A stretch of DNA of 64,000 bases. Origin: Candidatus Hydrothermarchaeum profundi (GTDB taxonomy: Archaea > Hydrothermarchaeota > Hydrothermarchaeia > Hydrothermarchaeales > Hydrothermarchaeaceae). Below are positions 48,541-57,082 of this stretch, piece by piece (within the stretch, counting starts at the first letter, position 1; each line of letters begins with the position of its first letter). The stretch covers positions 898,989-962,988 of the forward strand of contig MTMF02000009.1 of the NCBI GenBank assembly GCA_002011125.2. Reading direction: 5' to 3'. Below the pieces are notes generated by a model. It had not been told where the DNA came from. It searched no databases and saw nothing but the letters and a program-made list of their open reading frames with translations. The position numbers were made by a program, and so were the translations under genes.

Positions 48541-49589
48541 TGGATCGCCTTTATGAATTCCTCTACCTCCTCTTTCGTATTATAAAAATGGGGAGATACT
48601 CGAACATAATCATCTTTTTTTGTTACCACGAATTTTTTTGGAATTTTAAAGTCATACTTAAATGAAAAAATTCCAGAGGTATTCTCAGGGGTTAATCTAT
48701 TTTCTAAGTTCTCATGAAAGATTTGCGTCAAGGATAAGACTCTTTTCTTGATCTTTTTAATTCCTATGGAAAATAGATATTCCAAAGCAGCCTTATAACC
48801 AAAAATACTGGCATGACAAGGAGTCCCAATTTCGAATTTTTTAGCGCCTTCAGCGGGCTCATATTCTAATTTGAAGTCAAAGGGATTTCTAGCGGATTTC
48901 CATCCGATATACGGAGGCTCAAACATATCTGTTAGCTCTTTCCGGATATAAAGCACACCAACTCCAGATGGACCAAGTTGCCATTTATAGGCTCCAGATG
49001 ATAAAAAATCTATTTTGGCTTTTTTTACATCCACCTCTAGGACTCCCATAGATTGGATAGCATCTACGAAAAAATAGATGTCTTTCTCTTCGCATAGCTC
49101 ACCCAAAGCTTCAATATCATGGGCGAAACCATTTTTATAGGAAACATGACTCACAGACAAAACCTTAGTGTTTTCGTTAATCTCTTTCTCGAAATCTTCT
49201 AAATCTATCCTCCCCTTCTTTGATCTTACAACTTTATACCTAAACTTCATCCAAGGATAAGTATTAGATGGAAACTCCAAGTCATTAAGTAATACCTCTC
49301 CTTTGCCTTTTAATCCAAGCATATTTGCTACTATATTTATTCCTTCTGATGTGCTGCCCACTAACGCTATCTCGCTGACATCAGCATTCAAAAGTCTTGC
49401 AATCAATTTTTTTGTTTTTCGTGCAACTTCATGCCAGCGCTTGTAGTAGAGGCCGCCATATTTTCTGGTTTCATAGTATTCTTGAACTGCTTCTATAACA
49501 GGCAAGGGTAATGGAGACGTAGCAGCGTTATTTAGGTAAACGTATTCCTTTGTAACAGGAAAATCTTCTCTTATCTTCTCAATATCCAT
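48525..49589 (-). CDS. Class V aminotransferase-fold PLP enzyme (not a typical cysteine desulfurase)
   Basis: 354 aa. 'YLNNAATSPLPLPV' at the N-terminus, 'VGSTSEGINIVANM', 'VDAIQSMGVLEVDV' and the PLP-lysine segment 'SSGAYKWQLGPSGVG' define the fold. The C-terminal R-x-G-x-x-C loop that carries the active cysteine of IscS/SufS is absent, so it is more likely an aminotransferase, lyase or isopenicillin-N-epimerase-like protein. Its stop overlaps the downstream CYTH gene on the same strand, suggesting co-expression. Start: ATG at 49589; the divergent cetZ promoter lies beyond it. Confidence 0.82.
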   Translation of the reverse strand: MDIEKIREDFPVTKEYVYLNNAATSPLPLPVIEAVQEYYETRKYGGLYYKRWHEVARKTKKLIARLLNADVSEIALVGSTSEGINIVANMLGLKGKGEVLLNDLEFPSNTYPWMKFRYKVVRSKKGRIDLEDFEKEINENTKVLSVSHVSYKNGFAHDIEALGELCEEKDIYFFVDAIQSMGVLEVDVKKAKIDFLSSGAYKWQLGPSGVGVLYIRKELTDMFEPPYIGWKSARNPFDFKLEYEPAEGAKKFEIGTPCHASIFGYKAALEYLFSIGIKKIKKRVLSLTQIFHENLENRLTPENTSGIFSFKYDFKIPKKFVVTKKDDYVRVSPHFYNTKEEVEEFIKAIQSRLK

Positions 49590-49628
49590 TTAACCACATT
49601 TTCTTTATTTCTTGCACCGGTTAGAGTA

Positions 49629-49637
49629 ATATATATA
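49629..49637 (+). promoter_or_regulatory. TATA box of the cetZ operon
   Basis: ATATATATA lies about 50 bases upstream of the ATG at 49684, which is also preceded by a GGAGG at 49672-49676. The position fits a short 5' leader. Confidence 0.5.
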
Positions 49638-49683
49638 AGTAAGAGCAATATAATATCTTTCGGAAATATTTGGAGGCAAAATT

Positions 49684-50823
49684 ATGAAAGTTCTTGTCTT
49701 AGGATTAGGTCAAGCTGGCGGTAAAATAGCCGACCTGTTTTTAATGGATGACCGGAAAAGTCATGTCCCTCATACTTTCGAGGCTATCGCCGTTAACACA
49801 GCGATTTCGGATTTAATGGGTCTACAATATATACCCCAAGAGGATAGGATATTGCTTGGGGAAACAGCTGTAAAGGGTCATGGCGTGGGGGCAGATAATA
49901 AAAAAGGAGCTGAGATAGCCGAGGATGAGGCGGAGATTGTCTTAAACAGAATTTCTAAAACTAATGTTAGCAACATAGATGCTTTTTTTATAATTGCAGG
50001 CCTAGGAGGAGGTACAGGTAGCGGAGCGATATCAGTTATAACAAAACATCTCAAGAAGGTATATGACGAGCCAGTATATGCTATAGGCATTCTTCCAGCT
50101 GAAAATGAAGGCGACATTTATACACTCAACTCAGCGAGAAGTTTGAAGGCGCTTCTCCCGGTAGCAGATGCTACGATTCTCGTTGATAATGGGGCGTTCC
50201 TTAGGTCAGGTGAAAGTGTTAGAGAAGCCTATGATAGAATAAATGCAGAAATTGTTAAGAGGATAGGAATTCTGTGCAGGTCAGGAGAAATTAGGTCCCG
50301 AAAACAGGTAGGGGAGATGGTAGTTGACGCTGCTGAGGTTATAAATACATTCAGAGCGGGGGGAATATGTAGTATTGGATATGCGTCAGAGATGGTCAAA
50401 CGTGAAGGACTTTTCACAAGGATGTTCAAAAAGAAGCAGTATGAGATAGGCAAAGCTTCTAGGATACTATCTGTTACGAAAAGGGCAGTAAAAGGAAGGT
50501 TGCTTCTACCATGCGATTATAAAACAGCTAACAAGGCGTTGATAATCATAGCCGGGCCTCCCAGCCAGTTAGATAGAAAAGGAATCGAAAAAGCTAGAGA
50601 ATGGCTAGAGAACACTATAGCAGGTTCTGAAGTACGGGGAGGAGACTACCCACTTCCTAAGAGTAATTACGTTGGTTGTGTTGTACTGCTAGCTGGAGTA
50701 GCTAATGCTCCACGAGTTAAATCAATGCTAGAGAAGGCAAGATATGTCCAAGAGAAAATAGGAGAGGAGCCTGAGCGAGAAAAAGACCTGGACTATCTCT
50801 TAGGTGAGATAGACAATCTCTAG
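49684..50823 (+). CDS. cetZ: CetZ-family tubulin-like cytoskeletal GTPase
   Basis: 379 aa. It has the CetZ N-terminus 'LGLGQAGGKIADLF', 'KGHGVGADN', the tubulin signature loop 'GLGGGTGSG', 'RIGILCRSGEI' and a T7-like 'DAAEVINTF', then 'EVRGGDYPLPKSN' in the C-terminal domain. CetZ proteins polymerise with GTP and control cell shape and motility in haloarchaea, separately from FtsZ division rings. This is the most canonical of three paralogs here. The next cetZ-like gene starts 10 bases after its stop. Confidence 0.93.
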   Translation: MKVLVLGLGQAGGKIADLFLMDDRKSHVPHTFEAIAVNTAISDLMGLQYIPQEDRILLGETAVKGHGVGADNKKGAEIAEDEAEIVLNRISKTNVSNIDAFFIIAGLGGGTGSGAISVITKHLKKVYDEPVYAIGILPAENEGDIYTLNSARSLKALLPVADATILVDNGAFLRSGESVREAYDRINAEIVKRIGILCRSGEIRSRKQVGEMVVDAAEVINTFRAGGICSIGYASEMVKREGLFTRMFKKKQYEIGKASRILSVTKRAVKGRLLLPCDYKTANKALIIIAGPPSQLDRKGIEKAREWLENTIAGSEVRGGDYPLPKSNYVGCVVLLAGVANAPRVKSMLEKARYVQEKIGEEPEREKDLDYLLGEIDNL

Positions 50824-50833
50824 GGTGTATGGA

Positions 50834-51838
50834 ATGCTCTCTTTGGTAGGAGTGGGAGGCGCCGGATGTAATATAATCGAGGCCTTCTACAGAAAAGACC
50901 TTATCAGCACTATCATTAGTAAAATTGGCGGAGAGGGATATGTCAGAGGGGTTGCTATCGACACTTCAGAGAGCATCGCTAATCTAAATTCTATTCCAAC
51001 TCAAAATCGAGTACTAATAGGAAGTAGTCGCGCAAAGGGTCATGGCACTGGGGGGAGCGTTGAATTAGGTAGAAAGATAATGAGCGAAGAATCAGAGCTG
51101 GCGATGAGTGCTATACGCAGGGCCAACGTAGAAAAGCCGGAGATATTCTTCATAGTAGCGGGCTTAGGTGGGGGAACAGGCACCGGAGGATTGCCAATTC
51201 TAATTGAAAGGATAAAGGTCACTTATCATGTGCCAATTATAGGCGTGCTGATTCTCCCTTCTAGGAGTGAGGGCACCTTATACATGAAGAATGCTTTCCA
51301 AAACTTTGATGCCATAAGCAATGCACTCGATGGAACGATAGTGTTAGATAATAATGTTCTCACTAATAGAGGAGAGGATATCCTTAACTGCTACAAGATA
51401 GTTAATGATGCTATTTTTAATTTTCTAAGCGTGATAGACCCTGTGTATATCCTAAGGGCTACTAGAGAAAAAATATCTACGATAGGGTTTATGAGGACTA
51501 AAGTGGCTAGAATTTCCATTAAAGAGTTGCTGGATAAAATGTTGAGAGACTACGTCTATTTCTCTATAGAAGATAAAAAAATAGATGAGATGCATCTAAT
51601 ACTAAACGGGGATATGGGTAAAGTGTATGGCCAGAGTTTTGCGCAGAAGTGGGTGAAAGAAAATTTTGACGTAGATGTGAATCTAGCTTTAAAGGATGAG
51701 CCGAATTCTAAATATTTAAATACTGGGTTGATTATTACAGGATTAAAGGATATTACCCAAGGTTTTAAAGTGGAAGAAGAAAAGAAAATCCCATCAGAAC
51801 TGGAAGACTTGTTGGGCGACATTAAGCCATTATTCTAG
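50834..51838 (+). CDS. Divergent CetZ-family tubulin-like GTPase, paralog 2
   Basis: 334 aa. The track's GTG at 50825 is less likely than the ATG at 50834, which has GGGTG 6 bases upstream and gives 'MLSLVGVGGAGCN', the usual family start. The nucleotide loop 'GLGGGTGTGG' is intact. The region that should hold the T7 catalytic loop ('STIGFMRTKVARISIKE') lacks the expected acidic residue, so this paralog may bind GTP but hydrolyse it poorly. It sits between a canonical cetZ and a secreted coiled-coil protein, probably co-transcribed and possibly co-assembling. Confidence 0.85.
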   Translation: MLSLVGVGGAGCNIIEAFYRKDLISTIISKIGGEGYVRGVAIDTSESIANLNSIPTQNRVLIGSSRAKGHGTGGSVELGRKIMSEESELAMSAIRRANVEKPEIFFIVAGLGGGTGTGGLPILIERIKVTYHVPIIGVLILPSRSEGTLYMKNAFQNFDAISNALDGTIVLDNNVLTNRGEDILNCYKIVNDAIFNFLSVIDPVYILRATREKISTIGFMRTKVARISIKELLDKMLRDYVYFSIEDKKIDEMHLILNGDMGKVYGQSFAQKWVKENFDVDVNLALKDEPNSKYLNTGLIITGLKDITQGFKVEEEKKIPSELEDLLGDIKPLF

Positions 51839-51846
51839 GAGGTAGG

Positions 51847-52662
51847 ATGATGAAGAAGATTTTGATATTCCTATTACTCGCTTCCCTTGCTCTAAGTACT
51901 GTAAGTGCTCAGATCCCAGACTACCTTAGAGCAGTTTCTTCAGATGTTTCTCCTTCTGTTCAAGCCCGGATGGGGCAACCTGTAGCGGCTTCTATGATAC
52001 TCAAAAGAGTTGGGATAGTTCCAGATGAGGCTAAATTAAATGTAACGGTAGACCTTGTTGCTCCTAGAGTAGAAGTTAGAATTGACCAGAATTACGAGGT
52101 ATTTGGCATTAATCAATTTGAAGTTCCTCTCCCGCCTGATGGTGTGGATGAAGTGGAAATAAGAGTTAGTGGATACGCGCCTTCAGTTGAGAAGGAGTCA
52201 AAGATTAGAGCGTTAGAAGTTAAAACATATGTTAAATATAAGGGTGAGGAAGGGGTATACCAGGACGATGGAAGCCTAACATTAACGGTGACAACGAAGG
52301 AAATAAAAGAAACACTCTTGGTGTTAGAGGACGCTAAAACTCTCCTTGCTCAGGCAGAGTCAAAGATAAATGATCTTAAACAAAAGGGAGTTAATACCGC
52401 AGAGTTGGAAGCCGATTTAATTAATGCTAAGGAGCAGATATCTAGGTCAGAGGCAGAGCATGAAAAAGGTGATATAGATAATGCTAAGTTTTTAGCAGAG
52501 CAGGCCAAAAAAGATCTGCAGGATATTATAAGTAGAGCGGAGGAAATGGGGGCAGGACCCGCTCCAGTGGACATAAAAAGGTATTTGACGATTGGTGCAG
52601 CGATCGTTGTCATACTAATAATAGCGTTTTACATTAGAGGTAGAAGAGAAGAGCTTGGATAA
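51847..52662 (+). CDS. Secreted coiled-coil protein with C-terminal membrane anchor
   Basis: 271 aa. A signal peptide (ending 'STVSAQI') is followed by a beta-rich domain (about residues 30-150), a long helical coiled coil (about 160-235, rich in Glu, Lys and Ala) and a single transmembrane helix ('YLTIGAAIVVILIIAFYI') with a short charged tail. A strong Shine-Dalgarno 'AGGAGG' precedes the ATG pair. It starts 8 bases after the cetZ paralog 2 stop, so it may link the cytoskeletal proteins to the envelope. I do not recognise the family. Confidence 0.75.
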   Translation: MMKKILIFLLLASLALSTVSAQIPDYLRAVSSDVSPSVQARMGQPVAASMILKRVGIVPDEAKLNVTVDLVAPRVEVRIDQNYEVFGINQFEVPLPPDGVDEVEIRVSGYAPSVEKESKIRALEVKTYVKYKGEEGVYQDDGSLTLTVTTKEIKETLLVLEDAKTLLAQAESKINDLKQKGVNTAELEADLINAKEQISRSEAEHEKGDIDNAKFLAEQAKKDLQDIISRAEEMGAGPAPVDIKRYLTIGAAIVVILIIAFYIRGRREELG

Positions 52663-52807
52663 CTTTTGAGTATCATTCAATTTTTAATCTCAGCAGCTTT
52701 CCAAAGAACTGTAATTGCCTTTTTTCACTTATTACCTAGGTGATAGCATAATTTTAAGAAAAGCTTGATTAGTATATATTACTTGTTTGTAAAATATTCA
52801 AACCTAA

Positions 52808-53527
52808 ATGGTTTTAGCTATGGGACAACCAGTCCTCTCCCTTATAATCCCCCTCTATAATGAGGAAAAAAGAATAAAAAATGTCCTTGAAAGATATGTT
52901 AAGTTTTTGGACAAAGAATTTGATAACTACGAGGTAATCGGGGTTTGCAATGGATGTACTGATAGTACTCCTAGTATAGTAAGGGAGTTTGGTAGACGGA
53001 ATAGTAGAGTTAAATGCCTACAATTTAAAGACAAGCTTGGCAAGGGAGGGGCAATATTAGAAGGTTTTAAGCTAGCCAAGGGAGAATATATTGGTTTTAT
53101 AGACGCTGATGATAGTGTCGCCCCTACTGAATTTAAAAAATTGATATCGGCATTAACTAATGCAGATGGGGCTATTGCTTCAAGAAGAATAAAAGGGTCC
53201 ATAATTCAAATTAGACAATCCCTGGTAAGAAGGATTTCAAGTAAAATCTTTAATATTCTTGTTAGACTTATTTTCAGACTTAATTTTATGGATACTCAAT
53301 GTGGAGCCAAGGTATTTAAGAAAGAGGCGGTTTTGAGTATTCTCCCAACGATGGTGCTAAAAGGATTTGAGTTTGATGTCGAGCTATTATGGAGGATGGT
53401 TAATAAAGGTTATAGAATTAAGGAGATTCCCATTGTTTGGAAACAATCTCCAGGATCTAGGTTTAGTTTAAAATATGCTCCATCGATGTTTTTTAACCTA
53501 CTTAAGTTAAGACTAGGTGCATGGTAA
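52808..53527 (+). CDS. Family 2 glycosyltransferase (dolichyl-phosphate glycosyltransferase-like)
   Basis: 239 aa. The GT-A fold begins 'LSLIIPLYNEEKRIKNVLERY', with 'GKGGAILEGFKLAKGEYIGF' and the metal-binding 'IDADD' near residue 100. 'DTQCGAKVFKKEAV' and 'GFEFDVELLWRM' are typical of DPM1/ALG5-like enzymes that load a sugar onto dolichyl phosphate. No transmembrane segments are seen. It may serve the N-glycosylation implied by the sequon-rich surface proteins. The 145-base gap upstream contains a TATA-like 'AGTATATATTA' near 52772. Start at 52808; Met5 (52820) is possible. Confidence 0.85.
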   Translation: MVLAMGQPVLSLIIPLYNEEKRIKNVLERYVKFLDKEFDNYEVIGVCNGCTDSTPSIVREFGRRNSRVKCLQFKDKLGKGGAILEGFKLAKGEYIGFIDADDSVAPTEFKKLISALTNADGAIASRRIKGSIIQIRQSLVRRISSKIFNILVRLIFRLNFMDTQCGAKVFKKEAVLSILPTMVLKGFEFDVELLWRMVNKGYRIKEIPIVWKQSPGSRFSLKYAPSMFFNLLKLRLGAW

Positions 53528-53639
53528 AAAGGAAAGCATTATGGAGTTTAAGTCTAAATATTTAAATATCTCGGAATCCTAGAAAATTGCCGTTATCCTA
53601 ATTAAGGCACTGCTAAAGAAACTTAAGAGAGGAGTTTAA

Positions 53640-54794
53640 GTGAAACCATTCATAATTGGCATTGGAAGAGCAGGTTGTAGAATAGCGAACTTACTCCTAA
53701 CCAAGGGGTACAATGGTATCCTAGCAGATACAGAAAAGTCGGATTTACTCTTTTTTCCTTATAGATACAAAATCTTGTTAGGGGAAAAAATACTAGATGG
53801 AAATGGCACTGGCGGGGATATCGATATTGGAAGAGAAGTACTCGAATTAGAAAAATATAACATCATAGATCGTATCGACTCAATCAAAGATTCTATGGAT
53901 TGCATCTTTGTGATATCTGCGATGGGAGGTGGAACTGGAGGCGCGGTCGATATCCTCATAGATGAACTTAAGAAAAGTTATATGGAGCCTATTTATTATG
54001 CTGGAGTGCTTCCTTCCGTAGAGGACCCCTCTGAAATATTGGCTAATTTTTCAGATAATCTAAAGCGAATTGCGCCAATGAGCCATGGTTTTCTCCCGAT
54101 AGACAATGACCACATCAAGGGAAAAATGAGACTAAGAGGATGGTATAATCATATAAATAGCAAGATTTCAAGGTACCTACTCGACCTCTTCAAGGTTGGG
54201 GATTATAGATCTAGGGATGAGTTAGGTGAAAATGTTTTGGGAACAACAGATGTAATTAATACCTTTAAGGGTATCAGTAGTATTGGTATAGGACTTCATG
54301 AAGTTAAGGATGAGGGATTTGGATTCTTTAGACATACGAGTAGTGAAGATAAGCCTGAAATTGTTATCGCTTTAACAGAGAAGGCTGTAAGTAATACATT
54401 AATTTCGGTTGATATCTCTGAAACGAGAAAGGCTCTAGTCGTAGTTTATGGCCCGAGAAAGTACCTTGACTTTTTAGGAAGTATCCCCGCAAGATTATGG
54501 GTTGAAAAAAATATAGGTGGAGTAGAAGTGAGAGGAGGCGACATACCTTGGTCTGAGAAAAAAGACTTAGAGGTCATGGTACTACTCTCAGCTATCAAAA
54601 AAAATGATAGGCTTAAGTATCTCTACCAGCTGGGGAAGATTCAGAAAAATCGAGACGAATATATAGATAAAATAACCAAACTATACGATAAGCTCAAAAA
54701 CATGGAATCTAAGTTTATAGAGATTGAAGAGGATTTTAAGGAGATATATGAAGACTTAAAGAAAATAGAGGAACCGCGAGAAGAGTCATCTTAA
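53640..54794 (+). CDS. Divergent CetZ-family tubulin-like GTPase with coiled-coil tail, paralog 3
   Basis: 384 aa, GTG start with GGAG 5 bases upstream. 'IGIGRAGCRIANLL', 'GNGTGGD', the nucleotide loop 'AMGGGTGGAVD' (altered from GGGTGSG) and 'TTDVINTFKG' align with CetZ; 'EVRGGDIPW' matches the C-terminal domain. It differs by a charged, helical coiled-coil tail of about 60 residues. It is transcribed separately from the first two (a GT2 gene lies between), with 'AAATATTTAAATATC' as a possible promoter about 70 bases upstream. Its 3' end overlaps the convergent CBS gene by 9 bases. Confidence 0.82.
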   Translation: MKPFIIGIGRAGCRIANLLLTKGYNGILADTEKSDLLFFPYRYKILLGEKILDGNGTGGDIDIGREVLELEKYNIIDRIDSIKDSMDCIFVISAMGGGTGGAVDILIDELKKSYMEPIYYAGVLPSVEDPSEILANFSDNLKRIAPMSHGFLPIDNDHIKGKMRLRGWYNHINSKISRYLLDLFKVGDYRSRDELGENVLGTTDVINTFKGISSIGIGLHEVKDEGFGFFRHTSSEDKPEIVIALTEKAVSNTLISVDISETRKALVVVYGPRKYLDFLGSIPARLWVEKNIGGVEVRGGDIPWSEKKDLEVMVLLSAIKKNDRLKYLYQLGKIQKNRDEYIDKITKLYDKLKNMESKFIEIEEDFKEIYEDLKKIEEPREESS

Positions 54795-55232
54795 TTTCAT
54801 CAACATTTCGGTGATGTTATCAAGAGTCTGTATCAAGTCATCTATGTAGTGGGGAAGCACATCCCGGATTGTAACAATACCTACAAGCCTGCTCCCCTCT
54901 ACAACAGGCAGTCTTCTTATACCTTTTTTTATCATTAGAGCCGCAGCATCACCTAAATCGGAGTTTTTATCGATAGAGATAATAGGCGTGGTCATTATAC
55001 TTGTAATACTGTCGTTTAAATCCCTCTGTCTAGCGATAACTTTTTTTAGAAAATCTTTTTCGGTTACAATGCCTACCGGAGAGTTATCTTCTATGATAAT
55101 GATACACCCAATATCATTTTCATCCATTTTCTTAGCGGCTTCGAGTAAAGAGGCGTGGCTTGAAATAGTAACTACCTCTTTTACCATTATCTTCTCAATC
55201 GTTGAATTTTTGACAAGCAATTCAGTATTCAT
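54786..55232 (-). CDS. CBS-domain pair protein
   Basis: 148 aa, two CBS domains. The first (about residues 10-70) has 'SLLEAAKKMDENDIGCIIII' and 'PVGIVTEKDFLKKV'; the second (75-140) has 'DLGDAAALMIKKGIRRLPV' and 'LVGIVTIRDVLPHYI'. Such stand-alone pairs bind adenosine nucleotides and act as sensors for other proteins. The partner is not evident. It diverges from the leuA region across 177 bases and converges with the third cetZ gene. Confidence 0.88.
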   Translation of the reverse strand: MNTELLVKNSTIEKIMVKEVVTISSHASLLEAAKKMDENDIGCIIIIEDNSPVGIVTEKDFLKKVIARQRDLNDSITSIMTTPIISIDKNSDLGDAAALMIKKGIRRLPVVEGSRLVGIVTIRDVLPHYIDDLIQTLDNITEMLMKLR

Positions 55233-55409
55233 ATCATCAGTAAGCTAAGGTATTAACTGCTCCATGATATAAACTTTTTGAGAAGAATCTAACTCAACTA
55301 AATTACTCTAGTTACTATTCAGGTACTTAGTAAACTCATTTTAATATTTTTATATTTTTTCAGAAATCTTTATAAGGTTAAAAGGAATTCCCTCAAAGGA
55401 GGAAAAAAT

Positions 55410-55442
55410 ATGAAAGGACGGGATTACGTTCTACATGATTAA
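55410..55442 (+). CDS. Leader ORF MKGRDYVLHD upstream of leuA
   Basis: An ATG at 55410 with a near-perfect Shine-Dalgarno AAAGGAGG (55395-55402) and a TATA-like 'CTTTATAAG' (about 55368-55376) opens a 10-codon frame. It stops at TAA 55440-55442 and overlaps the leuA ATG at 55435 by 8 bases in another frame. The downstream gene itself has only a weak Shine-Dalgarno, so ribosomes probably enter here and reinitiate. The peptide contains one Val and one Leu. A similar ORF precedes cimA. Confidence 0.45.
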   Translation: MKGRDYVLHD

Positions 55443-56967
55443 CAAGTCTAGGAAGGGTATGAATCTCCCAAAATCTGTTAAGATTTTTGATACTACGTTG
55501 AGGGATGGGGAACAGACGCCCAGTGTGGCATTAACGGTTGGAGAAAAAGTTACGATTGCTAGACAGCTTGATAAGCTTGGAGTAGATATAATAGAAGCAG
55601 GTTTTCCTATCTCTTCAAAGGGAGAAAAAAAAGCTGTTTCGAAAATAGCTGAAGAAGGATTGACTTCAAAGGTATGTGGCTTATCTAGAGTGTTAACCAA
55701 TGATATAGACGCTTGCTTAGACTGCGATGTTGACATGGTTCATACGTTTGTATCTACCTCAGATATTCAACTTGAGCACACACTGAAGAAAAGCAAAGAA
55801 GAAGTTCTGCAGATGGCTGTAAACGCCGTTTCCTATATCAAAGATCATGGAGTAGAATGTCTTTTCTCCGCAATGGATGCGACTAGAACTGATGTAGATT
55901 ATTTGATTAAAATTTATAAAGCTGTGGAAGAGGCTGGGGCGGACATAATAAACATACCTGATACAGTGGGAGTCATGATTCCTCCAGCTATGAGACTTTT
56001 GACTAGTGAGGTATATAACGCAGTAAAAATACCGATTGATGTACATTGCCATAATGATTTTGGCCTTGCTGTGGCTAATAGTCTAGCAGCGGTTGAAGCT
56101 GGGGCTAGTGAGGTGCAGTGTACCATTAATGGTTTAGGTGAAAGGGCAGGAAACGCGGACTTAGAGGAGATTGTAATGAGCCTTACCTCAATTTATGGAG
56201 TAAAGACAAATATTAAGACCCAGTATCTGTTTGAGACTTCCAAGCTTGTAGAAAGACTTACGGGTGTAAAGATGCCTCCTAACTTCCCTATAGTAGGGGA
56301 AAACGCATTTTCTCATGAATCAGGTATCCATACACATGGAGTGATTTCCAAAGCAGAAACGTTTGAGCCGGGGCTTATGACCCCTGAGATGGTAGGCCAT
56401 AAGCGAAGAATAGTTTCAGGAAAACATGCAGGAACGCATGGAGTGTTAGCAATGCTAGAAGAAATGGGGGTCAAAGTGAATGAAGAAATGCTCAGAGAAA
56501 TTACAATGAGAGTGAAGGACTTAGGTGACAAGGGTAAGCGTGTTACTGACGCTGATCTCAAAGCTATAGCTGAAGCGGTTATGGGAGAAGTCGAAAAAGA
56601 AAAGAAAATAGTTGACTTGAAGGAGTTAGCGGTGATGACGGGGAATATGGTACTTCCTACTGCTAGTGTGAAATTGAGATTTAAAGACAAAGAGTTAGTT
56701 GGTGCGGATATTGGAGTTGGACCCGTGGATGCAGCTCTTAATGCAGTAAGAAGAGTTGTAAAAGGTGTTGAGGATATTAAACTTACAGAATATAATCTAG
56801 AGGCTATAACTGGGGGGTCAGATGCTCTTGCGGAAGTCCTAGTGAAATTGGAAGATAGCAAGGGAAATGTTGTAACTGGTAGAGCAGCTAGAGAGGATAT
56901 CGTAATGGCGTCTGTAGAGGCAATGATATCCGGGATAAATAGGATTTTCTTATTAAGAGAAAAATAG
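55435..56967 (+). CDS. leuA: 2-isopropylmalate synthase
   Basis: 510 aa. The catalytic HMGL-like barrel has 'FDTTLRDGEQTPSVAL', 'HCHNDFGLAVAN' and 'NGLGERAGNADLEE', then 'GENAFSHESGIHTHG' and a C-terminal LeuA regulatory dimer domain ('GVGPVDAALNAVRRV', 'VTGRAAREDIVMAS'). It condenses acetyl-CoA with 2-oxoisovalerate in leucine synthesis. An archaeal R-citramalate synthase is the alternative, but a separate cimA follows. The start may be 55435 (coupled to the leader ORF) or the ATG at 55459, preceded by AGGAAGGG. The feedback domain suggests leucine inhibition. Confidence 0.88.
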   Translation: MINKSRKGMNLPKSVKIFDTTLRDGEQTPSVALTVGEKVTIARQLDKLGVDIIEAGFPISSKGEKKAVSKIAEEGLTSKVCGLSRVLTNDIDACLDCDVDMVHTFVSTSDIQLEHTLKKSKEEVLQMAVNAVSYIKDHGVECLFSAMDATRTDVDYLIKIYKAVEEAGADIINIPDTVGVMIPPAMRLLTSEVYNAVKIPIDVHCHNDFGLAVANSLAAVEAGASEVQCTINGLGERAGNADLEEIVMSLTSIYGVKTNIKTQYLFETSKLVERLTGVKMPPNFPIVGENAFSHESGIHTHGVISKAETFEPGLMTPEMVGHKRRIVSGKHAGTHGVLAMLEEMGVKVNEEMLREITMRVKDLGDKGKRVTDADLKAIAEAVMGEVEKEKKIVDLKELAVMTGNMVLPTASVKLRFKDKELVGADIGVGPVDAALNAVRRVVKGVEDIKLTEYNLEAITGGSDALAEVLVKLEDSKGNVVTGRAAREDIVMASVEAMISGINRIFLLREK

Positions 56968-57036
56968 TTTTCAAATGTTAATCTGAGCCATAGGTTTATA
57001 TATTCTAGTCGATTTAATCTTCAGGAGGAGAAAAAA

Positions 57037-57072
57037 ATGAAAGAACTAAAAGTGGGGGATCGCTTTATTTGA
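57037..57072 (+). CDS. Leader [14 protein letters not shown] upstream of cimA
   Basis: An ATG at 57037 sits behind AGGAGG (57023-57028) and a TATA box 'TTTATATA' (56995-57002). It opens an 11-codon frame that ends at TGA 57070-57072, 10 bases before the cimA ATG at 57083. It contains one Leu, one Val and one Ile codon, the three end products of the pathway. It is placed and built like the leader before leuA. Confidence 0.45.
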   Translation: MKELKVGDRFI

Positions 57073-57082
57073 TCCTAAGGAA

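Noticed and set aside
48525-49589. Annotation as cysteine desulfurase
   Set aside because: The fold fits, but the C-terminal active-site Cys loop is absent.
55410-55460. Frameshift error joining the leuA leader to leuA
   Set aside because: The leader is too short to add a known domain, leuA already begins at the normal place, and a parallel leader exists at cimA. A regulatory ORF is the better explanation.
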